Assembly (NCBI RefSeq): GCF_015351595.1
Contig: NZ_JADKPT010000004.1
Location: 124,001-188,000, forward strand
DNA: 64,000 nucleotides
Direction: 5' to 3'
Source of the DNA: Flavobacterium sp. LC2016-12
GTDB lineage: Bacteria; Bacteroidota; Bacteroidia; Flavobacteriales; Flavobacteriaceae
This document shows, piece after piece, positions 15,538-24,186 of the stretch (position 1 is its first letter; each line of letters begins with the position of its first letter). A model generated the notes under the pieces. That model did no database searches and had not been told where the DNA came from. It saw only the letters and a list, made by a program, of their open reading frames with translations. The translations under genes and the position numbers were made by a program.

Positions 15538-16395
15538 ATGAAAGAATATATTGACAGTATCGTCTGGTCTGAAGTTTGGGAATTTTCGAAACAATTTATT
15601 TTACCCAATATTGGTTGGTTTATATTCTGGACGGTTTTATTTATTATTCTGGGCCTCATTGTAGGAATCATTTTCAATGTCTTTTTGTACAGAAAAAATA
15701 TTTTCACCCGTGACAGGAAATATTACAATTGGATTGCCAAACTCTGGATTCCGTATTTTATGATCGTTTTCCTTTATTTCTTTGCTATGATTGGCCTTTT
15801 GTATGGAGGAAAATCTGTTTTGAAATCAGAAAACAAAAACATAACCGCCAATATTTATTCGAAAACAATCGGAACTACTTTTTCATCTGAAAAGGAGAAA
15901 AAAGATTTTCTGCATTCGCTTCAATTGCTTTCTAATTCTTCAGAAGATGTCAGCAAATCTTTGACCCAGGCATTGGCGCTTTATATCAAACAAAACAACA
16001 GCGGTTTACAAACTGTAGATAACTTTAAGAATTCATCGACATCGTTTTTGCTTCAAAAATACGAGTCGGAAATTTACAGCGCCTGCGTGTATGGCTTTAT
16101 GAAAGTCGTTGACGACAAAGCCGACATGAAAAACGTAAAAGATATTGATTACAATAAATTCAAAACGCTTTTACAAAAACTAGATCAAATCGAACCACAA
16201 AGAATCGAAAACTCCATACAATCTGAAATAGGACGCAAATTGCAAGCCGGATTGGATCTTATTTTTAACGAAATCCTGAAACACGAATTGCTTTTTTTCC
16301 TTTTGTTTTTGATTATTCCTTTTGTGGAGTATTTTATTTATTTGAAGTTCGTTAAAAAAGCGGAACAACCCGTTAACGAAACCATTATTGTTTGA
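15538..16395 (+). CDS. membrane protein of unknown function
   Basis: This 285-residue protein has hydrophobic segments at about 24-50 and 68-90, and one near the C-terminus (about 249-272, LLFFLLFLIIPFVEYFIYLK). Between them is a hydrophilic, mostly helical domain of about 160 residues (for example FSSEKEKKDFLHSLQLLSNS). It has no signal peptide and no known motif. It ends PVNETIIV. It lies 90 bases upstream of the WGR-domain gene on the same strand, so co-expression is possible. It is the first plus-strand gene of the accessory island. Confidence 0.75.
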   Translation: MKEYIDSIVWSEVWEFSKQFILPNIGWFIFWTVLFIILGLIVGIIFNVFLYRKNIFTRDRKYYNWIAKLWIPYFMIVFLYFFAMIGLLYGGKSVLKSENKNITANIYSKTIGTTFSSEKEKKDFLHSLQLLSNSSEDVSKSLTQALALYIKQNNSGLQTVDNFKNSSTSFLLQKYESEIYSACVYGFMKVVDDKADMKNVKDIDYNKFKTLLQKLDQIEPQRIENSIQSEIGRKLQAGLDLIFNEILKHELLFFLLFLIIPFVEYFIYLKFVKKAEQPVNETIIV

Positions 16396-16485
16396 TTCAG
16401 TTCTATCCGTTTGATTTCGAACAAAAAATCTATTTAAAAAAAACATACATACAATCATTTTAAAAATCCATTCCATTAAAATCCC

Positions 16486-19400
16486 ATGAAAAAAAGTCTT
16501 AAATACATAGATGGAAATTCCGATAAATTTTGGCAAATCGAAGTTACAGGTTTAAATTATACCGTTATTTATGGAAGGAATGGAACTTCTGGAACATCAC
16601 AAACAAAAAGTTTTAGTACCAATGAGGAATGTTTAAAAGTAGCGGAAAAAATATTAGCTGAAAAAATTAAAAAGGGATATTCTGAAAATGGAGATGTTAG
16701 TGTTGTTTCTAAAACAAACAATTCAAAAAGTGGTAATTCCAACCAAATTATTGAAGAATATGATGCAATTTTAAAATCGAAAAACGTTGCTTTATTATTA
16801 CCTTTTCTTAAAGAAAAATCAAAAGGAAATATTGAAGTTTTAAAAAATCAGATCAAAAAAAACAAACGTCATTGGATGACTTATATTGATTTGACAAAAG
16901 AACCTGGATACAATAAAATCACAAGAAATAATTGGGATTGGGGAACTAGAGGAGATGATAAGATTAAAAATATAATTACATTAAGCGCTATCGCCTTATT
17001 TGATAAATCTTCTATTTTAGCATTTGATGAAGTATTACAAGTTTTAGAAAAGGTAAATGAGCCATATGTTTTAGAAATTTTACATTGGGCAAAACCAAAT
17101 TGGATTGAAACCTACATACTAGGTAGATTTAGAAAATCAGAATGGTTAAATTTTGATTATAAAGCATTACGTTCTCTTGAAGAACAAGAATTAATAAGTT
17201 TTAATCCTGAATTAACCGCTTTGTGTTTATCAAGATTCAACAGCTGGTCAGGAAAAGTTAATGCTCGCGAATTTGTTGCTTATTTAGTAAATGATAAAAT
17301 CGCCTACGAAAGAGATATTCCCCAGTTATATAACTACGAAACTGGCATACAAAATAGTACTTTTAGAGAAACTGAAAATGCTAGTTACAGAGAATGTAAT
17401 ACCTGGTCAATTACTTTTTTACAGTTATTGTCAGAAAACAAATTAGATAAAAAATCATTTATTGAAAATGCAATTCTAATTCAGACAAAAGAATGGAATA
17501 ACAATTTAAAATTATTTTTTAGAAAAATTCTTGCCGAATTAAACCTTACTCCTGATGAGTTAATTCCATTTCAGGAAAATATTTTCACTTATTTTCATAA
17601 TTCAAATCCAACGATTACTAATTATGGTTCCGAATTAATAAAAAAAATATATGATCATCCCAAGTTTAAAACTAAATCATATTTAGAGTGGCTTGAAGCA
17701 TTAATGATGCGAAGTGAATGTAAAGCTGCAATAAAAAGTAATTTAATTGTTTTAGAAAAACTTAGCAAAATAAATCCAAAATTAAACAAGTTAACAGCCC
17801 TATTAATTGCTGATATTTACGTCGTATCTGATTTAAGCTTACAAGAAAGAGCAACAAAAATAATTCTAAAATTAGGCAATAAAAAAGATGCCCTTTTGAG
17901 AGAGAAACTCTCTAACTACGCTTCGTACATGCAAGGCAGTATAAAGTCGAGTTTAAGTGATTTCTTGAGTGAGGATATTTTAGCAGCGAACGAATCGTCT
18001 CTGGAACTTTATGAATTTAATCCTAAAAAATCAAAAGTGTTAATTGATGAAGTTCAAATTCCTCGAGATTGGAATGAAATTTTGTTTCTTTTCGGGCGTT
18101 TTATTTCTTCTGAAGATGTTATTGATTCTGAAACGTTATTGAATGTTTATATTACGCAAAAAGATTTATTCCCGAGTGACTATTCTGATCAGTTACAACC
18201 CTATTTAAAGCAATTAGATAAAAATCATTTTACTAGTATTCTGAAAATCTATATAAAAAATTTGCTGGTCAATAAAATTAATGATAAAAATTTCTTTTAT
18301 GTACTTGATGATAAAAAGCTTGTCTCCCTTAAAACGCTTCGATCAGTAAAACCTCTTATTCAAAAAGTATTACAAAAAAATAAAGACAATTCTACTTTGC
18401 CTTTATTGTCTTTTCCAACACATAAACCACATTGGGTCGCACCTAAAATTTTATTGGAACGAATTATCTCCTATCAAACTGCGGGCGAAACTATTGATTT
18501 GGTTGATTTAAGCATTGCAATTAGCAGAATGCCCCGCGAAAATATTGAAGAAGCAATTCCGTTATTAAGCAAATTAGATGCTGACATGGAGCAATTAATG
18601 TCTTTTTGTCTGGGTGTTACAAAAGATATCAACATTCAATCAAGTTCTATCATTACTAAGTTATTTCAAAAAGCTACCGGAGCCAGTCAGAATATAGAAA
18701 AAGTTGGATTATGGGCAGCCGCTTCAAGAACATTTTATCCGAATGAAACTTTTACAGAATTCGAAAAAACATACTTAAAAGATCTTCCTTTTTTGGTCGC
18801 ACCTTTTTCTCCAAAACTTGAATTTAAAGAAAAATCAAATGAATGGACAGATAGTTATACCAAAAAAATAATGCGAACAACCTGGACAGAAATTCTTTTT
18901 GAGTTACCAGATGACACATCAATTCCAAGTCATTTTTTATACAGTTTAGATATTCACAAAAAAAAAGAGCAATATACATGGATGAGCCATTTCAAACTGG
19001 AATCTATAGAAAATGCTTATTATTGGAACAGTTTAATGCCTCAAAATAATGATCCGTTAGGTTATTTATTATTAGAAAAATGTTGTAGTACTGCAGATGG
19101 AACAAATGCTGAATTAAAAGGGTTCCTTACAGTTGTGAATCAGCCTGATTTTAAATTTTCTGATATCACCTTGCTCATTTTCACTTGCTGTTTTTTTCAG
19201 GAGAAGAAAGACACAAGATTACTGGCTTCAGAAGTTTTAATTAATTTAGTTGAAAATCAAAAAATCGAAATCAATTTATTTGCAGAAAAAGTAGCTTTAT
19301 TAATTTCAAATAGATACGGTGTTTTGCTTCGATTAGCAGAATCTATTATTGCTCTAAAAGATATTTCATCTTTGCATAATTCTGCCTTATTTTTACTTTT

Positions 19401-19587
19401 AGATGGTATTCTAAAAAACGTAGAACTAAAAGAAAAACTTCCTGCCAATTTCAAGAAATTAGTAGAAAATTACTTAGATGTTCTATCTAAAACCAATCAA
19501 AAACCTTCACCTGAAACAAAAGTTTTTTTAGAAAAGTTAAAAGAGAACAATTCCTTAAAAGTTTTAGTAAAACAAATTTTAAATTAA
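16486..19587 (+). CDS. WGR-domain protein with large helical-repeat body
   Basis: This 1033-residue protein has residues 1-75 forming a WGR domain: KSLKYIDGNSDKFWQIEV, then VIYGRNGTSGTSQTKSF, with Tyr in place of the first Trp of the WGR motif, then SFSTNEECLKVAEKILAEKI. WGR domains bind nucleic acid ends in PARPs and occur in bacterial MolR-like proteins. The remaining roughly 950 residues are helical with Leu-rich repeats, HEAT-like in look, and resemble the uncharacterised Bacteroidota family I recall as DUF6493 (not verified). The stop is 4 bases before the SWIM-protein start, so the two form one operon. Base composition is more AT-rich than its neighbours. Role is unknown; nucleic-acid binding is inferred. 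Confidence 0.8.
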   Translation: MKKSLKYIDGNSDKFWQIEVTGLNYTVIYGRNGTSGTSQTKSFSTNEECLKVAEKILAEKIKKGYSENGDVSVVSKTNNSKSGNSNQIIEEYDAILKSKNVALLLPFLKEKSKGNIEVLKNQIKKNKRHWMTYIDLTKEPGYNKITRNNWDWGTRGDDKIKNIITLSAIALFDKSSILAFDEVLQVLEKVNEPYVLEILHWAKPNWIETYILGRFRKSEWLNFDYKALRSLEEQELISFNPELTALCLSRFNSWSGKVNAREFVAYLVNDKIAYERDIPQLYNYETGIQNSTFRETENASYRECNTWSITFLQLLSENKLDKKSFIENAILIQTKEWNNNLKLFFRKILAELNLTPDELIPFQENIFTYFHNSNPTITNYGSELIKKIYDHPKFKTKSYLEWLEALMMRSECKAAIKSNLIVLEKLSKINPKLNKLTALLIADIYVVSDLSLQERATKIILKLGNKKDALLREKLSNYASYMQGSIKSSLSDFLSEDILAANESSLELYEFNPKKSKVLIDEVQIPRDWNEILFLFGRFISSEDVIDSETLLNVYITQKDLFPSDYSDQLQPYLKQLDKNHFTSILKIYIKNLLVNKINDKNFFYVLDDKKLVSLKTLRSVKPLIQKVLQKNKDNSTLPLLSFPTHKPHWVAPKILLERIISYQTAGETIDLVDLSIAISRMPRENIEEAIPLLSKLDADMEQLMSFCLGVTKDINIQSSSIITKLFQKATGASQNIEKVGLWAAASRTFYPNETFTEFEKTYLKDLPFLVAPFSPKLEFKEKSNEWTDSYTKKIMRTTWTEILFELPDDTSIPSHFLYSLDIHKKKEQYTWMSHFKLESIENAYYWNSLMPQNNDPLGYLLLEKCCSTADGTNAELKGFLTVVNQPDFKFSDITLLIFTCCFFQEKKDTRLLASEVLINLVENQKIEINLFAEKVALLISNRYGVLLRLAESIIALKDISSLHNSALFLLLDGILKNVELKEKLPANFKKLVENYLDVLSKTNQKPSPETKVFLEKLKENNSLKVLVKQILN

Positions 19588-19591
19588 TAGC

Positions 19592-20920
19592 ATGACCGAT
19601 CTACAATATAATTATAAAGGAATATCGACTTACAGTAAAACCAAAGGCATCAACAATTTGGTTTTGGCACATCAGACCGAAATTGAAGAAGTCAATAACA
19701 TTCCGTGTTTTTTCTGGGGAAGTTTGACAGATCCTTATGTTACGGCAAAATGCTGGAGTACGATTGCCAAAGTAGTTGGTTCCAGTTTTGGACCTATTCC
19801 GCCAAGTCTTCGGGATCCTATCGTTTCGGCGGGATCTGAGCGCTTGCGTTTCGAAGGGTTTTCGTCTTGCAATGGCGTATATGTACGACTGGATATGAAG
19901 CCAGAAGCGATTGACGGAGAATTTATTGCTAACGGAACGACGAATGTCGATTTTAATGATCCGATGCTGAATGCCTTAAATGCGATTCAGAAAAACGAAA
20001 AAGTAACCCTTGCCGTTGGTCAGCAGGATATTCAGGTGATTACCAGCAAAGCAAAAGTGACCGAGAAAAAAGTGACTTTACCAATGCGGTGGATAAAAGG
20101 TTTAACGAGTGTTCAGTTGTATCTGGCAGATATGGATATTAAGTTTGAGTTGAATAAAATTCAGACCATTCAGTTGTTTCAAAGTTTACCAAAAGGAGCT
20201 GTAAAAGGTGATTTTTTTATTACCAAAAGAGCCGGAAAATTTATGTTTTCGACTTTGGCTACCGCCGACAGTGTTAGAATTGGCGGTGTACAGCGTTTGC
20301 GTTTGTTAGAAGGAATTCTGGCCATTGTAGATAAAATTTATATTTATGAATCGTCAGACAAACAAACTTGTGCGATAGTGGCCGAATTTGGAAAAATGCA
20401 GCTTTTAATGGCTTTTTCTCCCGACTCGTATCGCGGATTTTCAGGCGAAGGAAACGTATTGGAAACCATGACTGAAAATTTACCAATAGAATGGGTTTAT
20501 GGATTAAACAGTTTATTAAAATCAAATGAGACTTTTGATCCAACAATGCTTTCTATAGAAAACGATATTGATTTTGGAACAATGGACAACCTGACGTCTA
20601 ATTTATCTTCAATGGGATTATTAGGTTATGATTTAAGCGAAAAAGCGCATTTCTACCGCCGTCTTCCTTTTAAAACCGAACGCATTTTATCGCTAAACCC
20701 AAGACTTAAAAATGCCAAAAAACTAATCGACAATGAAGACATCGAAATCGTCGAACGAAGGGCCGACTATATCGAAGCCAAAGTAAAAGGTTCGGGCGTT
20801 TTACACAAAGTGATTATCGATGCTAATTCGCAAAGATGTACTTGTGACTGGTTTACGGCTTATCAGGGCAAAAGAGGAATTTGTAAGCACATTTTGGGAG
20901 TTAAGATGATGGTTTCTTAA
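19592..20920 (+). CDS. SWIM zinc-finger protein
   Basis: This 442-residue protein has a C-terminal SWIM finger, CxC-x12-CxH: Cys416, Cys418, Cys431, His433 (CTCDWFTAYQGKRGICKHIL). SWIM fingers bind DNA or partner proteins. The body of about 400 residues is not recognisable beyond Bacteroidota SWIM proteins that pair with WGR/helical-repeat genes, sometimes next to MoxR ATPase and VWA genes. No ATPase or VWA gene is present here. It starts 4 bases after the WGR gene, so the pair is translationally close and probably a complex. Downstream is a convergent gene. Confidence 0.85.
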   Translation: MTDLQYNYKGISTYSKTKGINNLVLAHQTEIEEVNNIPCFFWGSLTDPYVTAKCWSTIAKVVGSSFGPIPPSLRDPIVSAGSERLRFEGFSSCNGVYVRLDMKPEAIDGEFIANGTTNVDFNDPMLNALNAIQKNEKVTLAVGQQDIQVITSKAKVTEKKVTLPMRWIKGLTSVQLYLADMDIKFELNKIQTIQLFQSLPKGAVKGDFFITKRAGKFMFSTLATADSVRIGGVQRLRLLEGILAIVDKIYIYESSDKQTCAIVAEFGKMQLLMAFSPDSYRGFSGEGNVLETMTENLPIEWVYGLNSLLKSNETFDPTMLSIENDIDFGTMDNLTSNLSSMGLLGYDLSEKAHFYRRLPFKTERILSLNPRLKNAKKLIDNEDIEIVERRADYIEAKVKGSGVLHKVIIDANSQRCTCDWFTAYQGKRGICKHILGVKMMVS

Positions 20921-20962
20921 AAAATTAAATTTATAAAAAGCTTTTCAAATATTAATCGGTTT

Positions 20963-21775
20963 TCAAACCAAAAAATCCGAACACAATCGTTGTTTAAATC
21001 GATCGATAGGTTTCAAATCGACATTGGTATCTCCGTTGAGGATATCAAAAGGATCGTCTAAACCACTAATTAATAAATACAAATAGCAAAACAAAAATGT
21101 AATGGCAGACGTTACCAGATAATCGGCTGAAGGGCTTTTGAATTTGGTAATCAGTAAAAGTGACATCACGATAAACAATATACTTTGCAGCAAGGTATAA
21201 GCCGGTTTGATGAAGTTGTTTCTCGAAATCGAATAGGCACGCGTAAGCTGTTTTCGCATCGCATTTGTATTTTCCTGTATGCCTTTTATGGCTTCTTTAT
21301 CGACACCTCTTTCGGCAAAATAATAGGCAATCTCATTTGATTTTCGAATTAAGGGAAAGATAACAGTAGAATCTTTTCCGTGGGAATAAATCCATGCAAT
21401 GATACCATCGGTAATGGCGATCATTTGCTCGCGTAAAAAGGTGCTGTCCAATTCCTCCTTGCACAAATCAGAAGTTCCTGTTCTTGGCGCCTTGAAAGCC
21501 AGATAAATCCAGTCTTTGATCGCTTCCAGATTCGAAGCGACTTCACCCGGGATTTTTTCACTTTCCTTAAAATCGGTCATGGTTGCCGCCAATAATAATC
21601 CGAATACGAAAAAGGCTCCGGTAAAAATAATCGTAATATCGGATAGTTCTATCAAATCGTGAAAATCCTGTCCGTAAAGAGAAAGTTTTTTGAAAACAAA
21701 ATTTTTAATTATTAATATGGCCAATGCGGCAATAAGTGACTTTAAGATTATGGTTCGCTGCTGTATAAATTTCAT
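20963..21775 (-). CDS. membrane protein, bestrophin/DUF4239-like
   Basis: From ATG 21775 (MKFIQQRTIILKSLIAALAI) the protein has 270 residues, with hydrophobic segments at about 11-28, 46-66, 196-216 and 222-242. It has long amphipathic helices between (DFKESEKIPGEVASNLEAIK). The pattern of two plus two membrane helices around a helical core resembles bestrophin-like DUF4239 proteins, possibly anion channels, with low certainty. A longer frame reaching 21988 would read through a dispersed palindromic repeat (peptide FDGGEILASNSATKV), so the shorter start is used. It is convergent with the SWIM gene and downstream of rtcB on the same strand. Confidence 0.75.
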   Translation of the reverse strand: MKFIQQRTIILKSLIAALAILIIKNFVFKKLSLYGQDFHDLIELSDITIIFTGAFFVFGLLLAATMTDFKESEKIPGEVASNLEAIKDWIYLAFKAPRTGTSDLCKEELDSTFLREQMIAITDGIIAWIYSHGKDSTVIFPLIRKSNEIAYYFAERGVDKEAIKGIQENTNAMRKQLTRAYSISRNNFIKPAYTLLQSILFIVMSLLLITKFKSPSADYLVTSAITFLFCYLYLLISGLDDPFDILNGDTNVDLKPIDRFKQRLCSDFLV

Positions 21776-21799
21776 TCCGTTTTTTTTTGGCAAATTAAA

Positions 21800-21990
21800 G
21801 TAATTTAATCTCGCAAAGACGCAGAGGCGCAAAGTTTTTTGGCGATGTTTGTCATTTCGACGTAGGAGAAATCCTCGCCAGAAGCTCGACAAAGATTGGA
21901 CTTTCGTTGCGGAGTTACTCGCGAGGATTTCTCCTCCGTCGAAATGACATAAAATGACGAAAAACTTTGTCCCTTTGAACCTCTGCACCT
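21800..21990. repeat. palindromic dispersed repeat between rtcB and the membrane protein
   Basis: The core 21851-21948 is a long inverted repeat: gtcatttcgacgtaggagaa / ttctcctccgtcgaaatgac, with a second stem atcctcgc / gcgaggat and a 35-base centre. Flanks are 'cgcaaagacgcagaggcgca' and 'actttgtccctttgaacctc'. Sister copies lie at 30882-31063. Confidence 0.85.
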
Positions 21991-22001
21991 TTAAACCTAA
22001 A

Positions 22002-22034
22002 AAACCTAACAGGTTTTAAAAACCTGTTAGGTTT
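22002..22034 (-). terminator. rtcB terminator
   Basis: AAACCTAACAGGTTTT and AAAACCTGTTAGGTTT form a 16-bp near-perfect palindrome starting 3 bases after the rtcB stop. The minus strand continues with a T-rich stretch. The same sequence is a common Bacteroidota intergenic element. Confidence 0.8.
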
Positions 22035-22036
22035 GC

Positions 22037-23458
22037 TTAATCCTCACGGCTTCCGTCATCCGCCATTCTGACCATTTTTGGGGTAAACTTTGCTACGACA
22101 TCAACTAAATCCTGTTGTGCTTCCATCACCTGATTGATGTCTTTGTAGGCCATTGGTGCTTCGTCTAAACCAGCACCAATAAGCGTTACGCCGTGGTCTT
22201 TTAGGATGGACTGCATTTCGGTTTTCGTGATGTTTTTAATCGCCTGAGTTCTGCTCATTTGTCTTCCTGCTCCGTGCGAAGCTGAGTTTATCGCGTTCTC
22301 CTCTCCTTTTCCTCTCACCAAAAATCCCGGTGCAGTCATACTTCCCGGAATGATTCCCATTACGCCTTTTCCGGCTGGCGTTGCTCCTTTTCTGTGCACA
22401 ATTACTTCTTCTCCATTCCAGGTTTCTTTCCAGGCAAAATTATGATGGTTTTCTACTTTGGCTAAAATTGTTGCGCCTAAAGCTTTCTCCATTTTGTTAT
22501 GGATAATTTCATGACAAGCCGAAGCGTAATCTCCCGCCAGATTCATCGCCATCCAATATTCCTGACCCAATTGCGAATTCATATCCAAATAGGCTAAGTT
22601 TCTTGCCACTTCCGGAAGTTTACAAACCTCTTTGGCAATTTTGGTATAATGTCCGGCAATAGTTGCGCCCATTCCACGTGAACCGGAATGCGTTAACAAA
22701 GCGACATATTTCCCTTTTGGGATATTTAAAACGGCATCGTCTTTGGCGAATTCCATGATTCCGAATTCCACAAAATGATTTCCTCCACCAGACGAACCCA
22801 ATTGCGACCAGGCCTTATCTTTTAAGTGCTGAACAAACGGGTTCATATTGAAAGTGTCATTTTCTAAAATCGCGTGATCTGATTTGTATTGTCCCTGAAA
22901 ACCATGACCTGCACCAAACTTAGAATGTGCCACTAATTCTCTTTTGAATTTAGCTTCGTTTTCAAAGTAAAAAGCTTCCGGAATATCATAAACCGACAAA
23001 GCCATTCTACAACCAATATCAACTCCAACACCATACGGAATAATGGCCTTTTTGGTCGCTAAAACGCCGCCAATAGGCAATCCGTAACCTTGGTGTGCAT
23101 CCGGCATTAAAGCTCCGGCAACCGTAACCGGCAATTTCATGGCCACTTCCATTTGTTTTCTGGCGCCGTCTTCGATATGTGCTAATCCGTAAGCAGAATA
23201 GGCGTTTGGATTTTGATTTAAAGTGATGAAATCTTCTGGTTTTTCATTCGCTTTTTCGATTAAGGCAATGGCGAGTTTGCTAAAAATAGCATCGTTTGTA
23301 TAATTTTCTGGTGTTTCCAAAACGTTTTTGAAATTTGTTATCATTTCATCACGTTTTAATCCATGTCTTTTACTGTTTATTTTTAATGCGATTCCGATTA
23401 TTTTTCCTTCCGGGAATCCTAATTCCATTAATTCAAATCCGTTGATTTGTGTTTTCAT
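22037..23458 (-). CDS. rtcB: RtcB RNA-splicing/repair ligase
   Basis: RtcB joins 2',3'-cyclic phosphate or 3'-phosphate ends to 5'-OH RNA ends using GTP and Mn2+, repairing RNAs cut by endonucleases. The 473-residue protein carries the full motif set: PDAHQGYGLPIGGV, GVDIGCRM (metal Cys), GSSGGGNHFVEFG, LTHSGSRGMG, VHRKGATPAGKG, and SHGAGRQMSRTQA holding the His that is guanylylated in characterised RtcB. The start at 23458 (MKTQINGFELMELGFPEGK) is preferred over a longer frame from 23497, which reads a repeat. No RtcA, archease or RtcR gene is in the window. The upstream gene carries an RNLIEH motif, and a WYL regulator lies 2 kb away. A degenerate half copy of the island operator (23515-23532) precedes it. 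Confidence 0.96.
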   Translation of the reverse strand: MKTQINGFELMELGFPEGKIIGIALKINSKRHGLKRDEMITNFKNVLETPENYTNDAIFSKLAIALIEKANEKPEDFITLNQNPNAYSAYGLAHIEDGARKQMEVAMKLPVTVAGALMPDAHQGYGLPIGGVLATKKAIIPYGVGVDIGCRMALSVYDIPEAFYFENEAKFKRELVAHSKFGAGHGFQGQYKSDHAILENDTFNMNPFVQHLKDKAWSQLGSSGGGNHFVEFGIMEFAKDDAVLNIPKGKYVALLTHSGSRGMGATIAGHYTKIAKEVCKLPEVARNLAYLDMNSQLGQEYWMAMNLAGDYASACHEIIHNKMEKALGATILAKVENHHNFAWKETWNGEEVIVHRKGATPAGKGVMGIIPGSMTAPGFLVRGKGEENAINSASHGAGRQMSRTQAIKNITKTEMQSILKDHGVTLIGAGLDEAPMAYKDINQVMEAQQDLVDVVAKFTPKMVRMADDGSRED

Positions 23459-23514
23459 TGTTTCTATATTTAAAGGGGCAAAGTTGCAGAGGTTCATAGG
23501 TGCAAAGGTTTTTT

Positions 23515-23532
23515 ACTAATGCGCAGTTATTT
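23515..23532. promoter_or_regulatory. degenerate half copy of the island operator upstream of rtcB
   Basis: ACTAATGCGCAGTTATTT equals the left arm and spacer of the dyad at 14488 (ACTACGCAGTTATT) with three extra bases (ATG). The right arm is missing. It overlaps the stop of the upstream gene and lies 57 bases before the rtcB ATG. Confidence 0.45.
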
Positions 23533-24096
23533 AAATCGACCACCATTCGATAGTTGCAGTAATAAAATTTCATGAATTCTCTTAATTTCGGCTATTATTG
23601 GTTTTATTTCATAGTCCACATTGAGCATCTTAAAAATTTGCTTATCGTAAAAATATGCTCTAAAAAATATTCTTGAATCATCTACATAAATTATTGGTCC
23701 AACGTATTTTGGCATGACTATTCCGCTAACAAATTCTTTTAAAAAGTCATCTAAATTCTCATCAAAGTGCTCAATAAGGTTTCTCATATCTCGATTTTTC
23801 AAAATATTTGAATCACTAACAAGATAAACTTCGCGTAATTTTTCCCCTCTAATTTGATAATGCCCGCTATTCTTATTCTTTGGAGGCCAAAAAAATCGGG
23901 AAATTCCTCCTGCATTAAGAATGATATTCTGAAATAAATCTAAAATCATATCATCGTTTTGACAATCATGATTTCCATTTTTCCAAAAATTGTTTACTGA
24001 TTCAACATCATTCAAAATTGAACGTGTTTTATTTAATAAAGATTCAATGTAGAAAACTTCATTAAAAGGATGGATTTCAAATTCTGAATTTTTCAT
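23527..24096 (-). CDS. unknown protein with HEPN-like RNLIEH motif, upstream of rtcB
   Basis: Start ATG 24096 (MKNSEFEIHPFNEVFYIESL) gives 189 residues. A longer TTG start at 24117 falls inside the predicted promoter. It is mostly helical, with no membrane segment. RNLIEH (Arg105-x4-His110, within KNRDMRNLIEHFDENLDDFL) fits the R-polar-x-x-x-H signature of HEPN ribonucleases, followed by an acidic helix. This is a motif match only; I do not recognise the family. It lies 68 bases upstream of rtcB on the same strand and is divergent from the HD hydrolase, with a shared operator between them. An RNase next to an RNA ligase would make sense either as damage source or as antitoxin-like repair, but this is inference. 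Confidence 0.7.
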   Translation of the reverse strand: MKNSEFEIHPFNEVFYIESLLNKTRSILNDVESVNNFWKNGNHDCQNDDMILDLFQNIILNAGGISRFFWPPKNKNSGHYQIRGEKLREVYLVSDSNILKNRDMRNLIEHFDENLDDFLKEFVSGIVMPKYVGPIIYVDDSRIFFRAYFYDKQIFKMLNVDYEIKPIIAEIKRIHEILLLQLSNGGRFK

Positions 24097-24114
24097 ATCT
24101 ATTAATTTATCTTT

Positions 24115-24153
24115 CAAAGATTCAAATACTACTACGCAATTATTTTGCGCAGT
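24115..24153. promoter_or_regulatory. 39-bp dyad-plus-promoter block, copy 2 (divergent promoter)
   Basis: Plus-strand dyad: ACTACGCAA-TTATT-TTGCGCAGT (24131-24153). On the minus strand it is followed by AGTATTTGAATCTTTG, ending at 24115, about 20 bases before the start of the 24096 gene. Relative to copy 1 the stem pair G-C became A-T, so symmetry is kept. On the plus side, TTG at 24145-24147, inside the right arm, is 19 bases from TATTTTTG (24167-24174), a consensus promoter for the HD gene. A protein on the dyad would therefore control both genes. Confidence 0.75.
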
Positions 24154-24186
24154 AAAAAAGAATGGCTATTTTTGAGAAAAAACTAC

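Noticed and set aside
21776..21988. N-terminal extension of the membrane protein at 20963-21775
   Set aside because: The extra 71 residues are encoded by the palindromic dispersed repeat; MKFIQQRTI is the natural start.
24097..24186. TTG starts for both genes flanking the operator
   Set aside because: They would place coding sequence inside the conserved dyad and promoter motifs; ATG starts exist just downstream in both directions.
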